From contig NZ_QYBB01000006.1 in assembly GCF_004137685.1 (NCBI RefSeq), forward strand, positions 1-64,000: a stretch of 64,000 nucleotides of DNA. Direction: 5' to 3'. This DNA comes from Lichenibacterium minor (GTDB lineage Bacteria > Pseudomonadota > Alphaproteobacteria > Rhizobiales > Beijerinckiaceae). Under the pieces are notes generated by a model, which worked only from the letters and a program-made list of their open reading frames with translations, was not told the DNA's origin and did not search any database. Positions 36,618-47,674 of the stretch are shown piece by piece (position 1 is the stretch's first letter; each line of letters starts with the position of its first letter). The translations under genes were made by a program, and so were the position numbers.

Positions 36618-37597
36618 ACGATCTCGCCTTCCGCCTGCGCGACGCGCGCGCCACGCTGTCCGCCGTCGCGGTCTTCGTCGCGCTCTTCGCCCTCTACACG
36701 CTGAACCACCCCGCGGGCTTCAGCGCCAACGTGGTGCAGACCGCGGCCAACAAGGGCGTGCTGCTGGCCTTCGTGGCCGTGGGCCAAACCTTCGTGGTGC
36801 TGACGGCCGGCATCGACCTGTCGGTCGGCGCGGTGTTCATCCTGGCGAACTGCCTGGCGTCCGTGGTGGTGACGGGCTCGCCCGGCGCGGTGGCGCTCGG
36901 CGTCGCGGCCGTGCTGGGGACGGGGCTCGCCTGCGGGCTCGCCAACGGGGCGCTCGTGGTCTACGGCCGGCTGCAGCCCATCGTCGCCACCATCGCGAGC
37001 GGCGCCATCTACTTCGGCCTCGCCCTGGCGCTGAGGCCGGAGCCCGGCGGCGACGTCGATTCCACCCTCGCGGACGCCGTCACGGGCCAGCTGGCCTTCG
37101 GCGTGCCGGCCAGCGCCGTCGTGCTCCTCGCCGTGATGCTGCTGGTCTGGGTGCCGTTCCGCCGGTCGCTCATCGGCCGGGCCGTCTACGCGGTGGGGTC
37201 GGCGGAAGCCTCCGCCTACCTGTCCGGACTGCCGATCCGCCGCGCGCGCCTTCTCGCCTACGCATCGGCGGGGCTGTTCTCGGCGATGGGCGGCCTGATG
37301 CTCGCCTTCTTCACCTATTCGGGCGAGGCATCGGCGTCCAACGCCTCGACCTACACGCTGGATTCCATCGCGGCGATCGTGATCGGCGGCGTGTCGCTGT
37401 TCGGCGGGGCGGGCAGCGCCGTCGGGGCGGTGTTCGGCGCGCTGATCTTCCGCACCATCAACGACCTGCTCTTCGTGTTCGACCTCGACCCGCTGTGGCA
37501 GCCGCTGTTCCTCGGCCTCGTGCTGCTCGGCGCGGTGAGCCTGGGCTCGGCGCGCCTACTGCGCTTGAAGAACCGCCTGGAGCTGTTCGGCTCATGA
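36614..37597 (+). CDS. CUT2 sugar ABC transporter permease 1, importer A
   Basis: 327 aa, eight to ten membrane helices. Signature of the RbsC/BPD_transp_2 group: LAFVAVGQTFVVLTAGIDLSVGAVFILANCLASV, NGALVVYGRLQPIVATIASGAIYFGLAL, AVGSAEASAYLSGLPIRRARLLAYASAGLFSAMGGLML, SIAAIVIGGVSLFGGAGSAVGAVFGALI. Coupled by GTGA to the ATPase and by ATGA to the next permease. The pair probably forms a heterodimer. Confidence 0.92.
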   Translation: MNDLAFRLRDARATLSAVAVFVALFALYTLNHPAGFSANVVQTAANKGVLLAFVAVGQTFVVLTAGIDLSVGAVFILANCLASVVVTGSPGAVALGVAAVLGTGLACGLANGALVVYGRLQPIVATIASGAIYFGLALALRPEPGGDVDSTLADAVTGQLAFGVPASAVVLLAVMLLVWVPFRRSLIGRAVYAVGSAEASAYLSGLPIRRARLLAYASAGLFSAMGGLMLAFFTYSGEASASNASTYTLDSIAAIVIGGVSLFGGAGSAVGAVFGALIFRTINDLLFVFDLDPLWQPLFLGLVLLGAVSLGSARLLRLKNRLELFGS

Positions 37598-38598
37598 CCG
37601 TTCCGACGACACCCGTGGCGCCCGCCCCGGCGTCCCCGCCGATGTCCGCCCCGGCGCGGCGGCGCTTCGATCCCGCGGTCGCGACCGCTTTCGGCTGCAT
37701 CGTGGCGCTGCTGCTGCTCGGCAGCCTGTATTCCACCCGGTTCCTGTCGCCCGACTACCTCCTGCAGCAGCTCCAGGTGGGCTCCTTCCTCGCCCTCGTC
37801 GCCACGGGGCTGATGGTGGTCGTGCTGCTGGGGCAGATCGACCTGTCGGTGCCCTGGATCGTCACCGTCGGCGGCATGATGGCGACGGCGGCGGCCGGCC
37901 ACGGCCCGCTGGGGGCGGCCCTGGCCATCCCCTTCGGGGTGCTCTGCGGCGTGGCCTTCGGCCTGTTCAACGGGCTCGGGGTCGCCTACCTGCGCGTGCC
38001 CTCAATGATCTTCACGCTCGGCGTCGACGCCGTGGCGCAGGGCCTGATGGTGCTCAAGACGGGCGGTTCCGCCCCGCAGGACATGGCGACGCCGTTGATG
38101 CGCGACCTCGCCACCGGCCGGGCCCTGGGGCCGGTGCCCAACGCCGTGTGGGTGTGGCTCCTGGTCGGCACCGCGACGTCGTTCCTCCTGTCGCGCACCA
38201 CCTACGGGCGGGCCGTCTACGCGGTCGGCAACCGCGAAGCCGCCGCCTACCTGTCGGGCGTGCGGACGCGGCGCGTGACGCTCGCCGCCTTCGCGCTGTC
38301 GGGCGGGCTGTCGGCCCTGTCGGGTGCGCTGCTGGCCGGGTACAGCGGCAAGGCCTATCAGGGCATGGGCGACGGCTACCTGCTACCCGCCATCGCCGCC
38401 GTGGTGCTGGGCGGCACGTCGATTCTCGGCGGGCGCGGCACCTACCTCGGCACCACCGCCGGCGTCATCCTCATCACCCTCCTGCAATCCATCCTATCCG
38501 TGGTGCAGATGCCGGACGCCGGCCGCCAGGTGATCTACGGCGCCGTCATCCTCGCCATGCTGCTGCTCTACGGCCGGGGCGCGAAGATCGGCGCCTGA
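37594..38598 (+). CDS. CUT2 sugar ABC transporter permease 2, importer A
   Basis: 334 aa, same family as its neighbour: LALVATGLMVVVLLGQIDLSVPWIVTVGGMMA, NGLGVAYLRVPSMIFTLGVDAVAQGLMVL, AVGNREAAAYLSGVRTRRVTLAAFALSGGLSALSGALLAGYSG, AIAAVVLGGTSILGGRGTYLGTTAGVILITLL. The IDLSV motif of helix 3 is kept. ATGA overlap with permease 1 fixes the start. A short Pro/Ala-rich cytosolic N-terminus precedes helix 1. Confidence 0.92.
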   Translation: MTVPTTPVAPAPASPPMSAPARRRFDPAVATAFGCIVALLLLGSLYSTRFLSPDYLLQQLQVGSFLALVATGLMVVVLLGQIDLSVPWIVTVGGMMATAAAGHGPLGAALAIPFGVLCGVAFGLFNGLGVAYLRVPSMIFTLGVDAVAQGLMVLKTGGSAPQDMATPLMRDLATGRALGPVPNAVWVWLLVGTATSFLLSRTTYGRAVYAVGNREAAAYLSGVRTRRVTLAAFALSGGLSALSGALLAGYSGKAYQGMGDGYLLPAIAAVVLGGTSILGGRGTYLGTTAGVILITLLQSILSVVQMPDAGRQVIYGAVILAMLLLYGRGAKIGA

Positions 38599-38663
38599 CG
38601 GGATCAGGCTCTGGACCGGGCCTGTTGAACCTCCGATGGCGAAGGCGCCGTCGGGAGGCTTCC

Positions 38664-39560
38664 ATGACGCAGCAGATCCCCCTCGGCCCCGAAGCGCGGG
38701 CCGGCGACAGCGTTCTTCCCGACGGCACGCACCAGATCCGTCCGGACATCGCCTATCGGCGCCTCGCGATGGTCAACGTCGTGTTCGTCGGCGCCCCGGG
38801 CGCCGGCGACCGGAACTGGGTGCTGGTGGACGCCGGCGTGGTCGGCGGCCGCTCGGCCATCGAGAGCGCGGCGGCCGAGCGCTTCGGCGCCGGGGCGCGG
38901 CCCTCGGCCATCGTGCTGACCCACGGCCACTTCGACCATGTCGGGGCGCTGGAAGCGCTGGCGGAGGCCTGGGACGTGCCGGTCTACGCCCATCGCATCG
39001 AACACCCCTATCTCGACGGCACGGCCGCCTATCCGCCCGGCGACCCGTCCGTCGGCGGGGGCCTGATGGCGAGCCTGTCCCGCTTCTACCCGACGGCGCC
39101 CGTCGACGTGTCGGGACGGCTCCACGCCTTGCCGGAGGACGGCGGCGTGCCGGGCCTGCCGGGGTGGCGGTGGATCCACACGCCCGGGCATTCGCCGGGC
39201 CACGTCTCGTTGTGGCGCGAAGCGGACCGGACGCTGATCGCCGGTGACGCCTTCGTCACGACCGCGCCCGAGTCGGCCTACGCCACCGCCCTGCAGACGC
39301 CCGAGATCCACGGGCCGCCGCGCTACTTCACCATCGATTGGGACGCGTCCCGCGCGTCCGTCGAGCGCCTGGCCGCGCTCGGCCCGGCGCTCGCCGTGAC
39401 GGGGCACGGGCGCGCCATGGAAGGCGGCGCCATGGCCGACGCCCTGGCCCGGCTGGCGGCGGAGTTCGACGCCGTCGCGGTGCCGAAGACCGGCATCTAC
39501 GTGGGTCGCCCGGCCAAAGCCGAGGACGGCTCCGCTTACCTGCGCGTCAAGCGGGGGTGA
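38664..39560 (+). CDS. Metallo-beta-lactamase-fold hydrolase
   Basis: 298 aa. Zn motif LTHGHFDHVGALEAL (HxHxDH), then HTPGHSPGHVSLW, LIAGDAFVTT (Asp ligand) and the C-terminal LAVTGHGRAMEG His. The fold hydrolyses thioesters, lactones or phosphodiesters. Lying 65 bases after the importer A permeases, it may process the imported compound, for example a sugar lactone; that is inference. GGGAGG precedes the ATG. It overlaps the convergent deacetylase by 14 bases. Confidence 0.85.
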   Translation: MTQQIPLGPEARAGDSVLPDGTHQIRPDIAYRRLAMVNVVFVGAPGAGDRNWVLVDAGVVGGRSAIESAAAERFGAGARPSAIVLTHGHFDHVGALEALAEAWDVPVYAHRIEHPYLDGTAAYPPGDPSVGGGLMASLSRFYPTAPVDVSGRLHALPEDGGVPGLPGWRWIHTPGHSPGHVSLWREADRTLIAGDAFVTTAPESAYATALQTPEIHGPPRYFTIDWDASRASVERLAALGPALAVTGHGRAMEGGAMADALARLAAEFDAVAVPKTGIYVGRPAKAEDGSAYLRVKRG

Positions 39561-40281
39561 GCAGCGTCGCGGCGTCGGTGAACCGCACCGCCGGATGCAG
39601 GGCGAGGCGCTCCAGCATGGCGTCGAGCGCCCCCCACGCCGCGACGTCGTGGGCCAGGTGATGCGTGAGGATGCCGAGCCGGTCGCTCCCCGCCACGATG
39701 CCGGCCACCTTGCGGGCGAGGTCGTCGAGCGGGCGCCCGACGCGGCCCCCGCGCCAGTCGACGATGTCGAGGTCGGCGTCGAGCCGCGGGATCGGTGACG
39801 CGGCCGGCGTCGGCGCGAAGCAGGACAGGGCGGAGAAGCCCAGCTCCGGCAGGTGCCGCACCATCTCGGCGTCGATGCGGTTCCACGGGGGGACCAGCAC
39901 GTCGGACAGGGCGGGGCCGAACAGGTCCCGCATCCTGGCGCGGCCCCGCCGGAGATCGTCGAGCACGGCGGAAACCGCCCTTCCCCCCAGCTCCCGGGCG
40001 CGCTCGCCCGGCGGCGCGTGGTTGGCGTGGGCGAAGCCGTGCTGGCAGGGCGTCACGGCCGGGTGCGCGGCGATCCAGGGCGCGAGCGCGTCCTCGGCCG
40101 GCGCGGGGATGGCGGCCAGCAGGATCGGCAGCCCGACCCCGCCGCAGACGGAGGCCAGCCGCTCCAGCGCGGGCGTCGGCGCCGCGCAATCGTCGTCGCG
40201 CAGCCAAACGTCGACGCGGCGTCCTTCCGCATGGGCGCGATCGAGCGCGTCGCGGGCAGGGGTCCAAGGCTCGTCGCTCAT
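39547..40281 (-). CDS. Polysaccharide deacetylase-like protein
   Basis: 244 aa. WLRDDDCAAPTPALERLASVCGGVGLPILLAAIPAPAED, CQHGFAHANHAPPGERARELGG, VLVPPWNRIDAEMVRHLPELGFSALSCF fit the carbohydrate esterase 4-like group: the Asp pair and the HGFAHANH His residues would bind metal. It may remove N-acetyl groups from a glycan. ATGA overlap with the glycosyltransferase sets the start and shows the two are a unit; an ATG six codons upstream exists. Last gene of a long minus-strand operon. Confidence 0.8.
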   Translation of the reverse strand: MSDEPWTPARDALDRAHAEGRRVDVWLRDDDCAAPTPALERLASVCGGVGLPILLAAIPAPAEDALAPWIAAHPAVTPCQHGFAHANHAPPGERARELGGRAVSAVLDDLRRGRARMRDLFGPALSDVLVPPWNRIDAEMVRHLPELGFSALSCFAPTPAASPIPRLDADLDIVDWRGGRVGRPLDDLARKVAGIVAGSDRLGILTHHLAHDVAAWGALDAMLERLALHPAVRFTDAATLLTPA

Positions 40282-41381
40282 CGATGTCGATCCCAACATG
40301 CGAGGGCCTGCGACAGCACCCCCGCGGCCCGCGCGACCGTGCGCTCGCCGAGCACCATCCGCCGGGCCGCTTCCCCGAGCCCCAGCCTGCGGGCGGGGTC
40401 GCCGATCAGCGCCGCCAGCGCTCGCGCGTAGGCGTCGAGGTCGCCTTCGGGCGTCAGCACGCCCGTCGTCCCGTGCACCACCACGCTGCCGATCCCGCCG
40501 CAGTCCATGGCGAGAACCGGCAGGCCCGCGGCGCCCGCTTCCAGGTAGGCGATCCCATAGGCCTCGCCGAACCCCGGCCACACATACAGGTCCGCCCCCG
40601 CCATCGCATCCGCGACCCCGGCGGCGGCGCGCTCCCCGGCGAAGGCGATCCGGTCCCGCGGCAGGCCGGCGAACAGGGTCCGCGTCGCGTCCCGCTCGGG
40701 GCCGTCGCCGACGATCGTCAGCCGCCAGTCCAGCCCGGGCGGCAGCGCGCCGAGCGCCGCGGCCAGGAAGGCGAAGGAGCGGGCCTTGTCGCCCGGCCGC
40801 ATCATGGCGACGGCGACGAGTTCGACCGGGCCGCCGCCCCGCGCGCGCCGCGCCACGGCGCCGAACGGGCCGGCGTCGATGAAGGGCGGCAGCATGGCGA
40901 TCCGCTCCGGCGGCACCAGGCCCGCCAGCCCTTCGGCGTCGCGCGGCGTGAAGCAGACCTGGAGGTCGGCCGCCCGGAGCGTCGCCTCGTTGGCGCCGTG
41001 CCACGCCGCCCAGGGCCCGTGCGCCCGCTTGCCGGCGTGGGACGCTTCGGCGGCGGCATACGGCAGGCCGAAGCGCGCCGCCAGCCGGGGGCCGAGCAGG
41101 TCCGGCGCCTTGTAGTAGGGGTGGTAGCAGAACCACAGGTCGGGCGGCCCCTCCGCCGCCCAACGCGCGGCGATCCGCTCCACCTCGCGCGTCGCCTCGG
41201 CTTCGGCGGCGTGCATGCGCGCGGGCTCCGGGGCCGGCAGGAAGGGGCGGAAGGTCGACGCCGTGGCGACCTCGTGCCCGCCCGCCCGCAGCGCTGCGAG
41301 CAGCAGCCGCGCCATCTGCCTGTCCCCCGAGGGCACCGGATGGTCCGGCGCCTTCAGGGGGGCGTGGAAGGCGATCCGCAT
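40278..41381 (-). CDS. GT4-type glycosyltransferase
   Basis: 367 aa. GT-B fold: MRIAFHAPLKAPDHPVPSGDRQMARLLLAALRAGGHEV at the acceptor side; PVELVAVAMMRPGDKARSFAFLAAAL starts the nucleotide-sugar domain, followed by WRLTIVGDGPERDATRTLF and the E-x7-E-like YVWPGFGEAYGIAYLEAGAAGLPVLAMDCGGIGSVV and GVLTPEGD. The start shares a base with the permease stop (TGATG). It would transfer a sugar in surface-glycan assembly; donor and acceptor unknown. Coupled to the deacetylase and to the transporter genes. Confidence 0.88.
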   Translation of the reverse strand: MRIAFHAPLKAPDHPVPSGDRQMARLLLAALRAGGHEVATASTFRPFLPAPEPARMHAAEAEATREVERIAARWAAEGPPDLWFCYHPYYKAPDLLGPRLAARFGLPYAAAEASHAGKRAHGPWAAWHGANEATLRAADLQVCFTPRDAEGLAGLVPPERIAMLPPFIDAGPFGAVARRARGGGPVELVAVAMMRPGDKARSFAFLAAALGALPPGLDWRLTIVGDGPERDATRTLFAGLPRDRIAFAGERAAAGVADAMAGADLYVWPGFGEAYGIAYLEAGAAGLPVLAMDCGGIGSVVVHGTTGVLTPEGDLDAYARALAALIGDPARRLGLGEAARRMVLGERTVARAAGVLSQALACWDRHR

Positions 41382-42568
41382 CAGGAGGAGTAGGGGTCCG
41401 CCGCGTCGCGCAACCCGTCGCCCATGAAGTTGAAGGCCAGGATGACGAGGATCACCGGCGCCACCGGCAGCAGCAGCCAGGGATACAGCGACACCACGTT
41501 CATGTTCTGCGCCTCGTTGAGCATCACGCCCCAGGACACGATGGGGGGCCGCAGGCCCAGGCCCAGGAACGACAGCGCCGTTTCGCCCAGGATCATCGAC
41601 GGGATCGTGATCGTGGCCGAGGCGATGAGGTGAGAGATGAAGCCCGGGATGAGGTGGCGCAGCAGGATGCGCGGCGTGCGGGCGCCCATCAGCTGCGCCG
41701 CCAGCACGTAATCCTCCTCGCGCAGCGAGAACAGCTTGGCCCGCACCGCGCGGGCGAGGCTCGTCCAATCCATCATGCCGAGGATCAGCGTGATGCCGAA
41801 GTACACCAGGATGGGGCTCCAGGACGCCGGCATGATGGCGGCCAGGGCCAGGAAGATCGGGATGTGCGGGATGGAATGGATGATCTCGATCAGCCGCTGG
41901 CTCAACATGTCGAACCAGCCGCCGTAATAGCCCGCCAACCCCCCGATGGTGATGCCGAGCACGAAGGAGATGGAGATGCCGATGAGGCCGACCGTCAGCG
42001 AGATGCGCGCCCCGAAGACGATGCGCGAGAACAGGTCGCGCCCGAGCCTGTCCGAGCCCCACAGGAACAGCGGCGCGTCGTCGGGCGGGCAGAACACGTG
42101 CCAGTCCCCCGGGATCAGGCCCCAGAACCGGTAGGCGTCGCCGTGGCAGAAGAAGCGCAGCTTCTGCACCTTGCCGGTGTTGACCGTGTATTCGCGCTTC
42201 AGGTTGTCCATGTTGAGGTGGTAGTCGAGCCCGTAGACGAAGGGGCCGACGAAGCGGTCGCCGTCGAACAGGTGCAGCCCCTGCGGCGGGGCGCGGATGA
42301 AGTCGGTGTGGCGGGTGTTGGCCTCGTAGGGCGCGATGAACTCGGACACCGGCAGGGTGGAATAGATCAGCGCTAGGAAGATCGACGACACCACCGCCAT
42401 GCGGTGGCGCTTGAACTTCCACCACATCAGCCGCCACTGGGACGCGAAGTAGATCCGCTCCTGCTGGGGCGTCAGCTTGGCGACGGCGCCGACATCGAAG
42501 GGCTTCTCCGACACGTAATGGGCGAGAGGCGCGCCCGGCGACGGCGCGATCGAGACCGGCACGTTCAT
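41381..42568 (-). CDS. Family-5 ABC transporter permease, OppC-like with a long periplasmic insert
   Basis: 395 aa, about 90 longer than OppC/DppC. After TM1 (VVSSIFLALIYSTLPVSEF) there is an insert of about 110 residues (YEANTRHTDFIRAPPQGLHLF to FCPPDDAPLFLWG) before the canonical GSDRLGRDLFSRIVFGARISL. Five more helices and the EAA loop ALVLAAQ-like EEDYVLAAQLMGARTPRILLRHLIPGF follow. Such inserts occur in oligosaccharide-type members of this peptide-transporter family. ATGA overlap with the OppB-like gene fixes the start. Confidence 0.88.
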   Translation of the reverse strand: MNVPVSIAPSPGAPLAHYVSEKPFDVGAVAKLTPQQERIYFASQWRLMWWKFKRHRMAVVSSIFLALIYSTLPVSEFIAPYEANTRHTDFIRAPPQGLHLFDGDRFVGPFVYGLDYHLNMDNLKREYTVNTGKVQKLRFFCHGDAYRFWGLIPGDWHVFCPPDDAPLFLWGSDRLGRDLFSRIVFGARISLTVGLIGISISFVLGITIGGLAGYYGGWFDMLSQRLIEIIHSIPHIPIFLALAAIMPASWSPILVYFGITLILGMMDWTSLARAVRAKLFSLREEDYVLAAQLMGARTPRILLRHLIPGFISHLIASATITIPSMILGETALSFLGLGLRPPIVSWGVMLNEAQNMNVVSLYPWLLLPVAPVILVILAFNFMGDGLRDAADPYSS

Positions 42569-43563
42569 TTGGTGGCTCCCCCGAGGAGGCGGATGCGCGG
42601 GTCGAGGAAGGCCAGCGCCACGTCGGACACCAGCACGCCGATCACCGTCAGCGTCGACAGCAGCATCAGGAACGACCCGGCGAGGTAGATGTCCTGGCTC
42701 TGCAGCGCGCGGATCAGCAGCGGCCCCGTGGTCTGCAGCGACAGCACGATGGCGACGAGCTCGCCCCCCGAGATGACGGAGGGCAGGATCGAGCCGATGT
42801 CCGAGATGAAGAAGTTGAGCGACATGCGGAACGGGTATTTGAACAGCACCCGCCATGGGCTCAGGCCCTTCGAGCGCGCCGTCACGACGTATTGCTTATG
42901 GAGCTCTTCCAGCAGGTTGGCCCGCACGGAGCGGATCATCGATCCCGTGCCGGCCGTGCCGATGATGATCACCGGGATCCACAGGTGGCTGAGGATGGAG
43001 GTGAACTTGCCCCAGCTCATCGGGGCGTCGAAATACTTCGGGTCCATCAGCCCGCCGATCGACAGGCCGAACCACTGGTTCGAGAAGTAGAGGAAGATCA
43101 GCGCCAGCAGGAAGTGCGGGATGGCGAGGCCCATCAGCCCCAGCGTGGTCAGGCCGTAGTCGCCCCAGGAATATTGGTGCGTCGCCGAATAGATGCCGAT
43201 CGGGAAGGCCACCAGCCAGGTGAACACGATGGTGGTGAAGGACAGCAGGATGGTCAGCCACACCCGGTCTCCCACCACCTGCCGCACGGGGAGCTGGTAT
43301 TCGAACGAATAGCCGAAATCCCCGCGCACTAGGCCGCCGACCCACCAGAAGTAGCGTTCCACCGGCGGCTTGTCGAAGCCGTATTCGTGCTTCATGAAAT
43401 CGATGCGGGCCTGGTCGACCTTCTCGCCCTGGGCCTGCATCTCCTGGACGAGGTTGTCGAAGTAGTTGGTCGGTGCCGAACTCATCACGGTGAAGATGAG
43501 CGCGCTGGTGACGAACAGCGTCGGGACCATGATCAGCACGCGCCGGACGAGGTACCTCAGCAT
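42565..43563 (-). CDS. Family-5 ABC transporter permease, OppB-like
   Basis: 332 aa, six membrane helices: MLRYLVRRVLIMVPTLFVTSALIFTVM starts the protein as in OppB/DppB; the EAA loop is RANLLEELHKQYVVTARSKGLSPWRVLFKYPFR, and the C-terminus is DPRIRLLGGATK. It forms the pore with the OppC-like partner. It begins 4 bases after the binding-protein stop. Confidence 0.92.
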   Translation of the reverse strand: MLRYLVRRVLIMVPTLFVTSALIFTVMSSAPTNYFDNLVQEMQAQGEKVDQARIDFMKHEYGFDKPPVERYFWWVGGLVRGDFGYSFEYQLPVRQVVGDRVWLTILLSFTTIVFTWLVAFPIGIYSATHQYSWGDYGLTTLGLMGLAIPHFLLALIFLYFSNQWFGLSIGGLMDPKYFDAPMSWGKFTSILSHLWIPVIIIGTAGTGSMIRSVRANLLEELHKQYVVTARSKGLSPWRVLFKYPFRMSLNFFISDIGSILPSVISGGELVAIVLSLQTTGPLLIRALQSQDIYLAGSFLMLLSTLTVIGVLVSDVALAFLDPRIRLLGGATK

Positions 43564-43567
43564 GGTT

Positions 43568-45582
43568 TCAACCCTTGCCGCCGTCGGCGAAGAAGAACGT
43601 GTCGGGCATGTAGAGGCCGAAGTAGGCGCTCGGCTGGAACGACCAGAGTGCCGTGTCGGGCACGTTCCTGACCCGGTTCGACACCACCACGGGCTGGCGC
43701 GTCCCGTTGACGACGCCGATGGCGAAGACCTGATCGGCGTTGACCTGCAGCATCTCGCGCCACGCGGCGCGCTGCTCGGCCAGGTTGTCGGCGTGGCGCC
43801 AATCCTGCCACAGCTGCTCGAGCCGCTTCACCTCGGGCAGGTCGATGGGTTTGCCCTCGTGGCCGGAGGATTGCACGAACAAGCCGAACTCCGGCCATTG
43901 ATACTGGGAATCCTGGGTCGGCGCGAGCGCGCTGGGCTCGAATTCCGCCGTCGGCACGGCGTTGTCGAGCCCGACGTCGATCGACATGACCGTGTCGCCG
44001 CTGGCGATGCGCTGGCGGAAGATGTCGAGGTGGGAGGGGTGGACGTAGGTGCGGATGCCCAGCTTCGCCCAGTCGCTGCCGACGAGCTCCATGATGTCGG
44101 TGAAGATCTGGTTTTCGCCCGACGTTTCCACCGTGATCTCGGCGCGGCGCCCGTCGGGCAGCAGGCGGGTTCCGTCCGTGTCCCGCTTGGACAGGCCCGC
44201 CTCGTCGAGCAGGGCGTTGGCCCGGGCGAGGTCGTAGCCCGTGTAGGCCTGGGCCAGTTCCGGCTTGAACAGGGGGCTCTGCGGCAGCACCGTGTCGCCG
44301 CTCACCCGCGCCAGGCCGAAGAACAGCACGTTGTTGATGTCGGTGCGGTTGATGCCCAGCGACAGGGCGCGGCGGAAGCGGACGTCGCGGTTCAACGTCC
44401 GCCATGCCGGGTCCTTGGCGTTGAGGTTGGGGAACAGCGCCGCGAAGGCGCCGTGCCCGTCCTCCCAGAGCCGCGCCGAATAATTGTGGACCTTTTCGCC
44501 GGCCTTCAGGAACGTGTAGTCCTCGAAGTTGAGGTAGCGGGCCTGGATGTCGGCGTCGCCCGCCGCCGTCTTGGCGGGGATCAGCGTCGGCGTGCCGAGC
44601 GTCATCGTGGTGCCGTCGAAGTAGGGGAGCTGGTGCCCGGCGGAGTCGACGCGGTGGAAATACGGGTTGCGCTCGAAGCGGAACTGTTCGGCCGGGGCAT
44701 AGGTGGTGTTGCGCCAGGGATCGAGCGTCGGCAGGTCGGGGTTGTCGACCCTGTACTGGCGCGACTTGCGCTCGTGGAGCGCCACCCAGCCCGACACTTT
44801 CGCGGCCTTGACGAGCTTCGCGAGCTCGTCCTTGTCGGCATATTTCTGATGGAACTGCTTCAGGTAGTGCGCCGGCATGAATACGAAGGTCGGGTTGGAC
44901 GACGCGATGGCGGGGATGAACCCCGGGTTCGGGTCGGCCCAGGTGTAGCGCACGGTTTCGGGGTCGAGCACTTCGAACTTCGGCGGCTTGCCGTTGGCCA
45001 GCAGCGCCAGGGCGGGGCCGGACGGCGACAGCTTCGCGTTGTTGGCGAAGTCTTCCCAATAATAGCGGAAGTCCTCGGCCGTGAAGGGCTGCCCATCCGA
45101 CCATTTGTGGCCGGGGCGCAGGTGCAGGGTGAACACCTTGTCGCCCTGGTTGTCGAGGCTCTGCAGGATGTCGGGCACGACGTCGAGCTTCTCGTCGAAC
45201 ACCACGAGGCGGCTGTAGGAGAAGACGGTCATGAACCGCAGGTCGCGCTGATCGTTCATCAGCATGCGCCAGGTGCCGCCGGGCTGGCCGATCTGGCGCC
45301 CCATGGCGGGCAGGTCGACCACCCGCGGGGCCTTGGGCAGCCGCTCCGCCACGGGCGGCAGCTTGCCGGACGCGACCGCGTCGGCGAAGAACGGCGTTTC
45401 GAGCGGGGCCGGCACCGGCGCCGTCGAGGCCGGTGCGCCTTCCGCGCCGGCGTCGTCGTCCGCGGGGGGGATGGCGGGCGCGGCGGAATTCTGCACCCTC
45501 GTGACGACGTCCTCGGCCCGCGCCGGGACGGGAGCCAGCAGGGCCCATCCGACGAGCGCGGCCGTCAGCGCGGCGGCGATCC

Positions 45583-45586
<4 letters not shown>
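43568..45586 (-). CDS. Family-5 extracellular solute-binding protein (oligopeptide or oligosaccharide)
   Basis: 672 aa, larger than the 530-aa OppA norm. Signal peptide MRIAAALTAALVGWALLAPVPARA, an Ala/Pro-rich linker (PPADDDAGAEGAPASTAPVPAP), then the SBP_bac_5 fold: GTWRMLMNDQRDLRFMTVFSYSRLVVFDEKLDVVPDILQSL, FTLHLRPGHKWSDGQPFTAEDFRYYWEDF, DVRFRRALSLGINRTDINNVLFFGLA. Large alphaproteobacterial members of this family include alpha-galactoside binders, so an oligosaccharide cargo is as likely as a peptide. ATGA overlap with the ATPase upstream. Confidence 0.88.
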
Positions 45587-47481
<1,895 letters not shown>

Positions 47482-47674
47482 CGAAGGGCTCTTGGAAGGG
47501 CTCGTCTGAATGGAACGCTCCTCGGACCGATGCGTGGACGGACGGTCTGGAATGCAGTCTAGGCGTGAAGTCGCCCTTGCGCTAACCAAATCGAAAGCTA
47601 TGGCGATCCGTTCCAAGGCCCGCTGCGCGGCCGTCGGGCGCCCTCGCCGGGCCGCTGATCTGCCCGCATTCCGG
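47482..47674. other. Upstream region of the transporter operon
   Basis: Between two minus-strand genes; probably holds the promoter of the double-ATPase gene. I see no clear promoter motif, and the ribosome site before the chosen ATG is weak. Confidence 0.4.

Noticed and set aside
47482..47616. A 45-codon N-terminal extension of the double ATPase
   Set aside because: Sequence is unlike the family, which starts just before LRVEDLRVGF.
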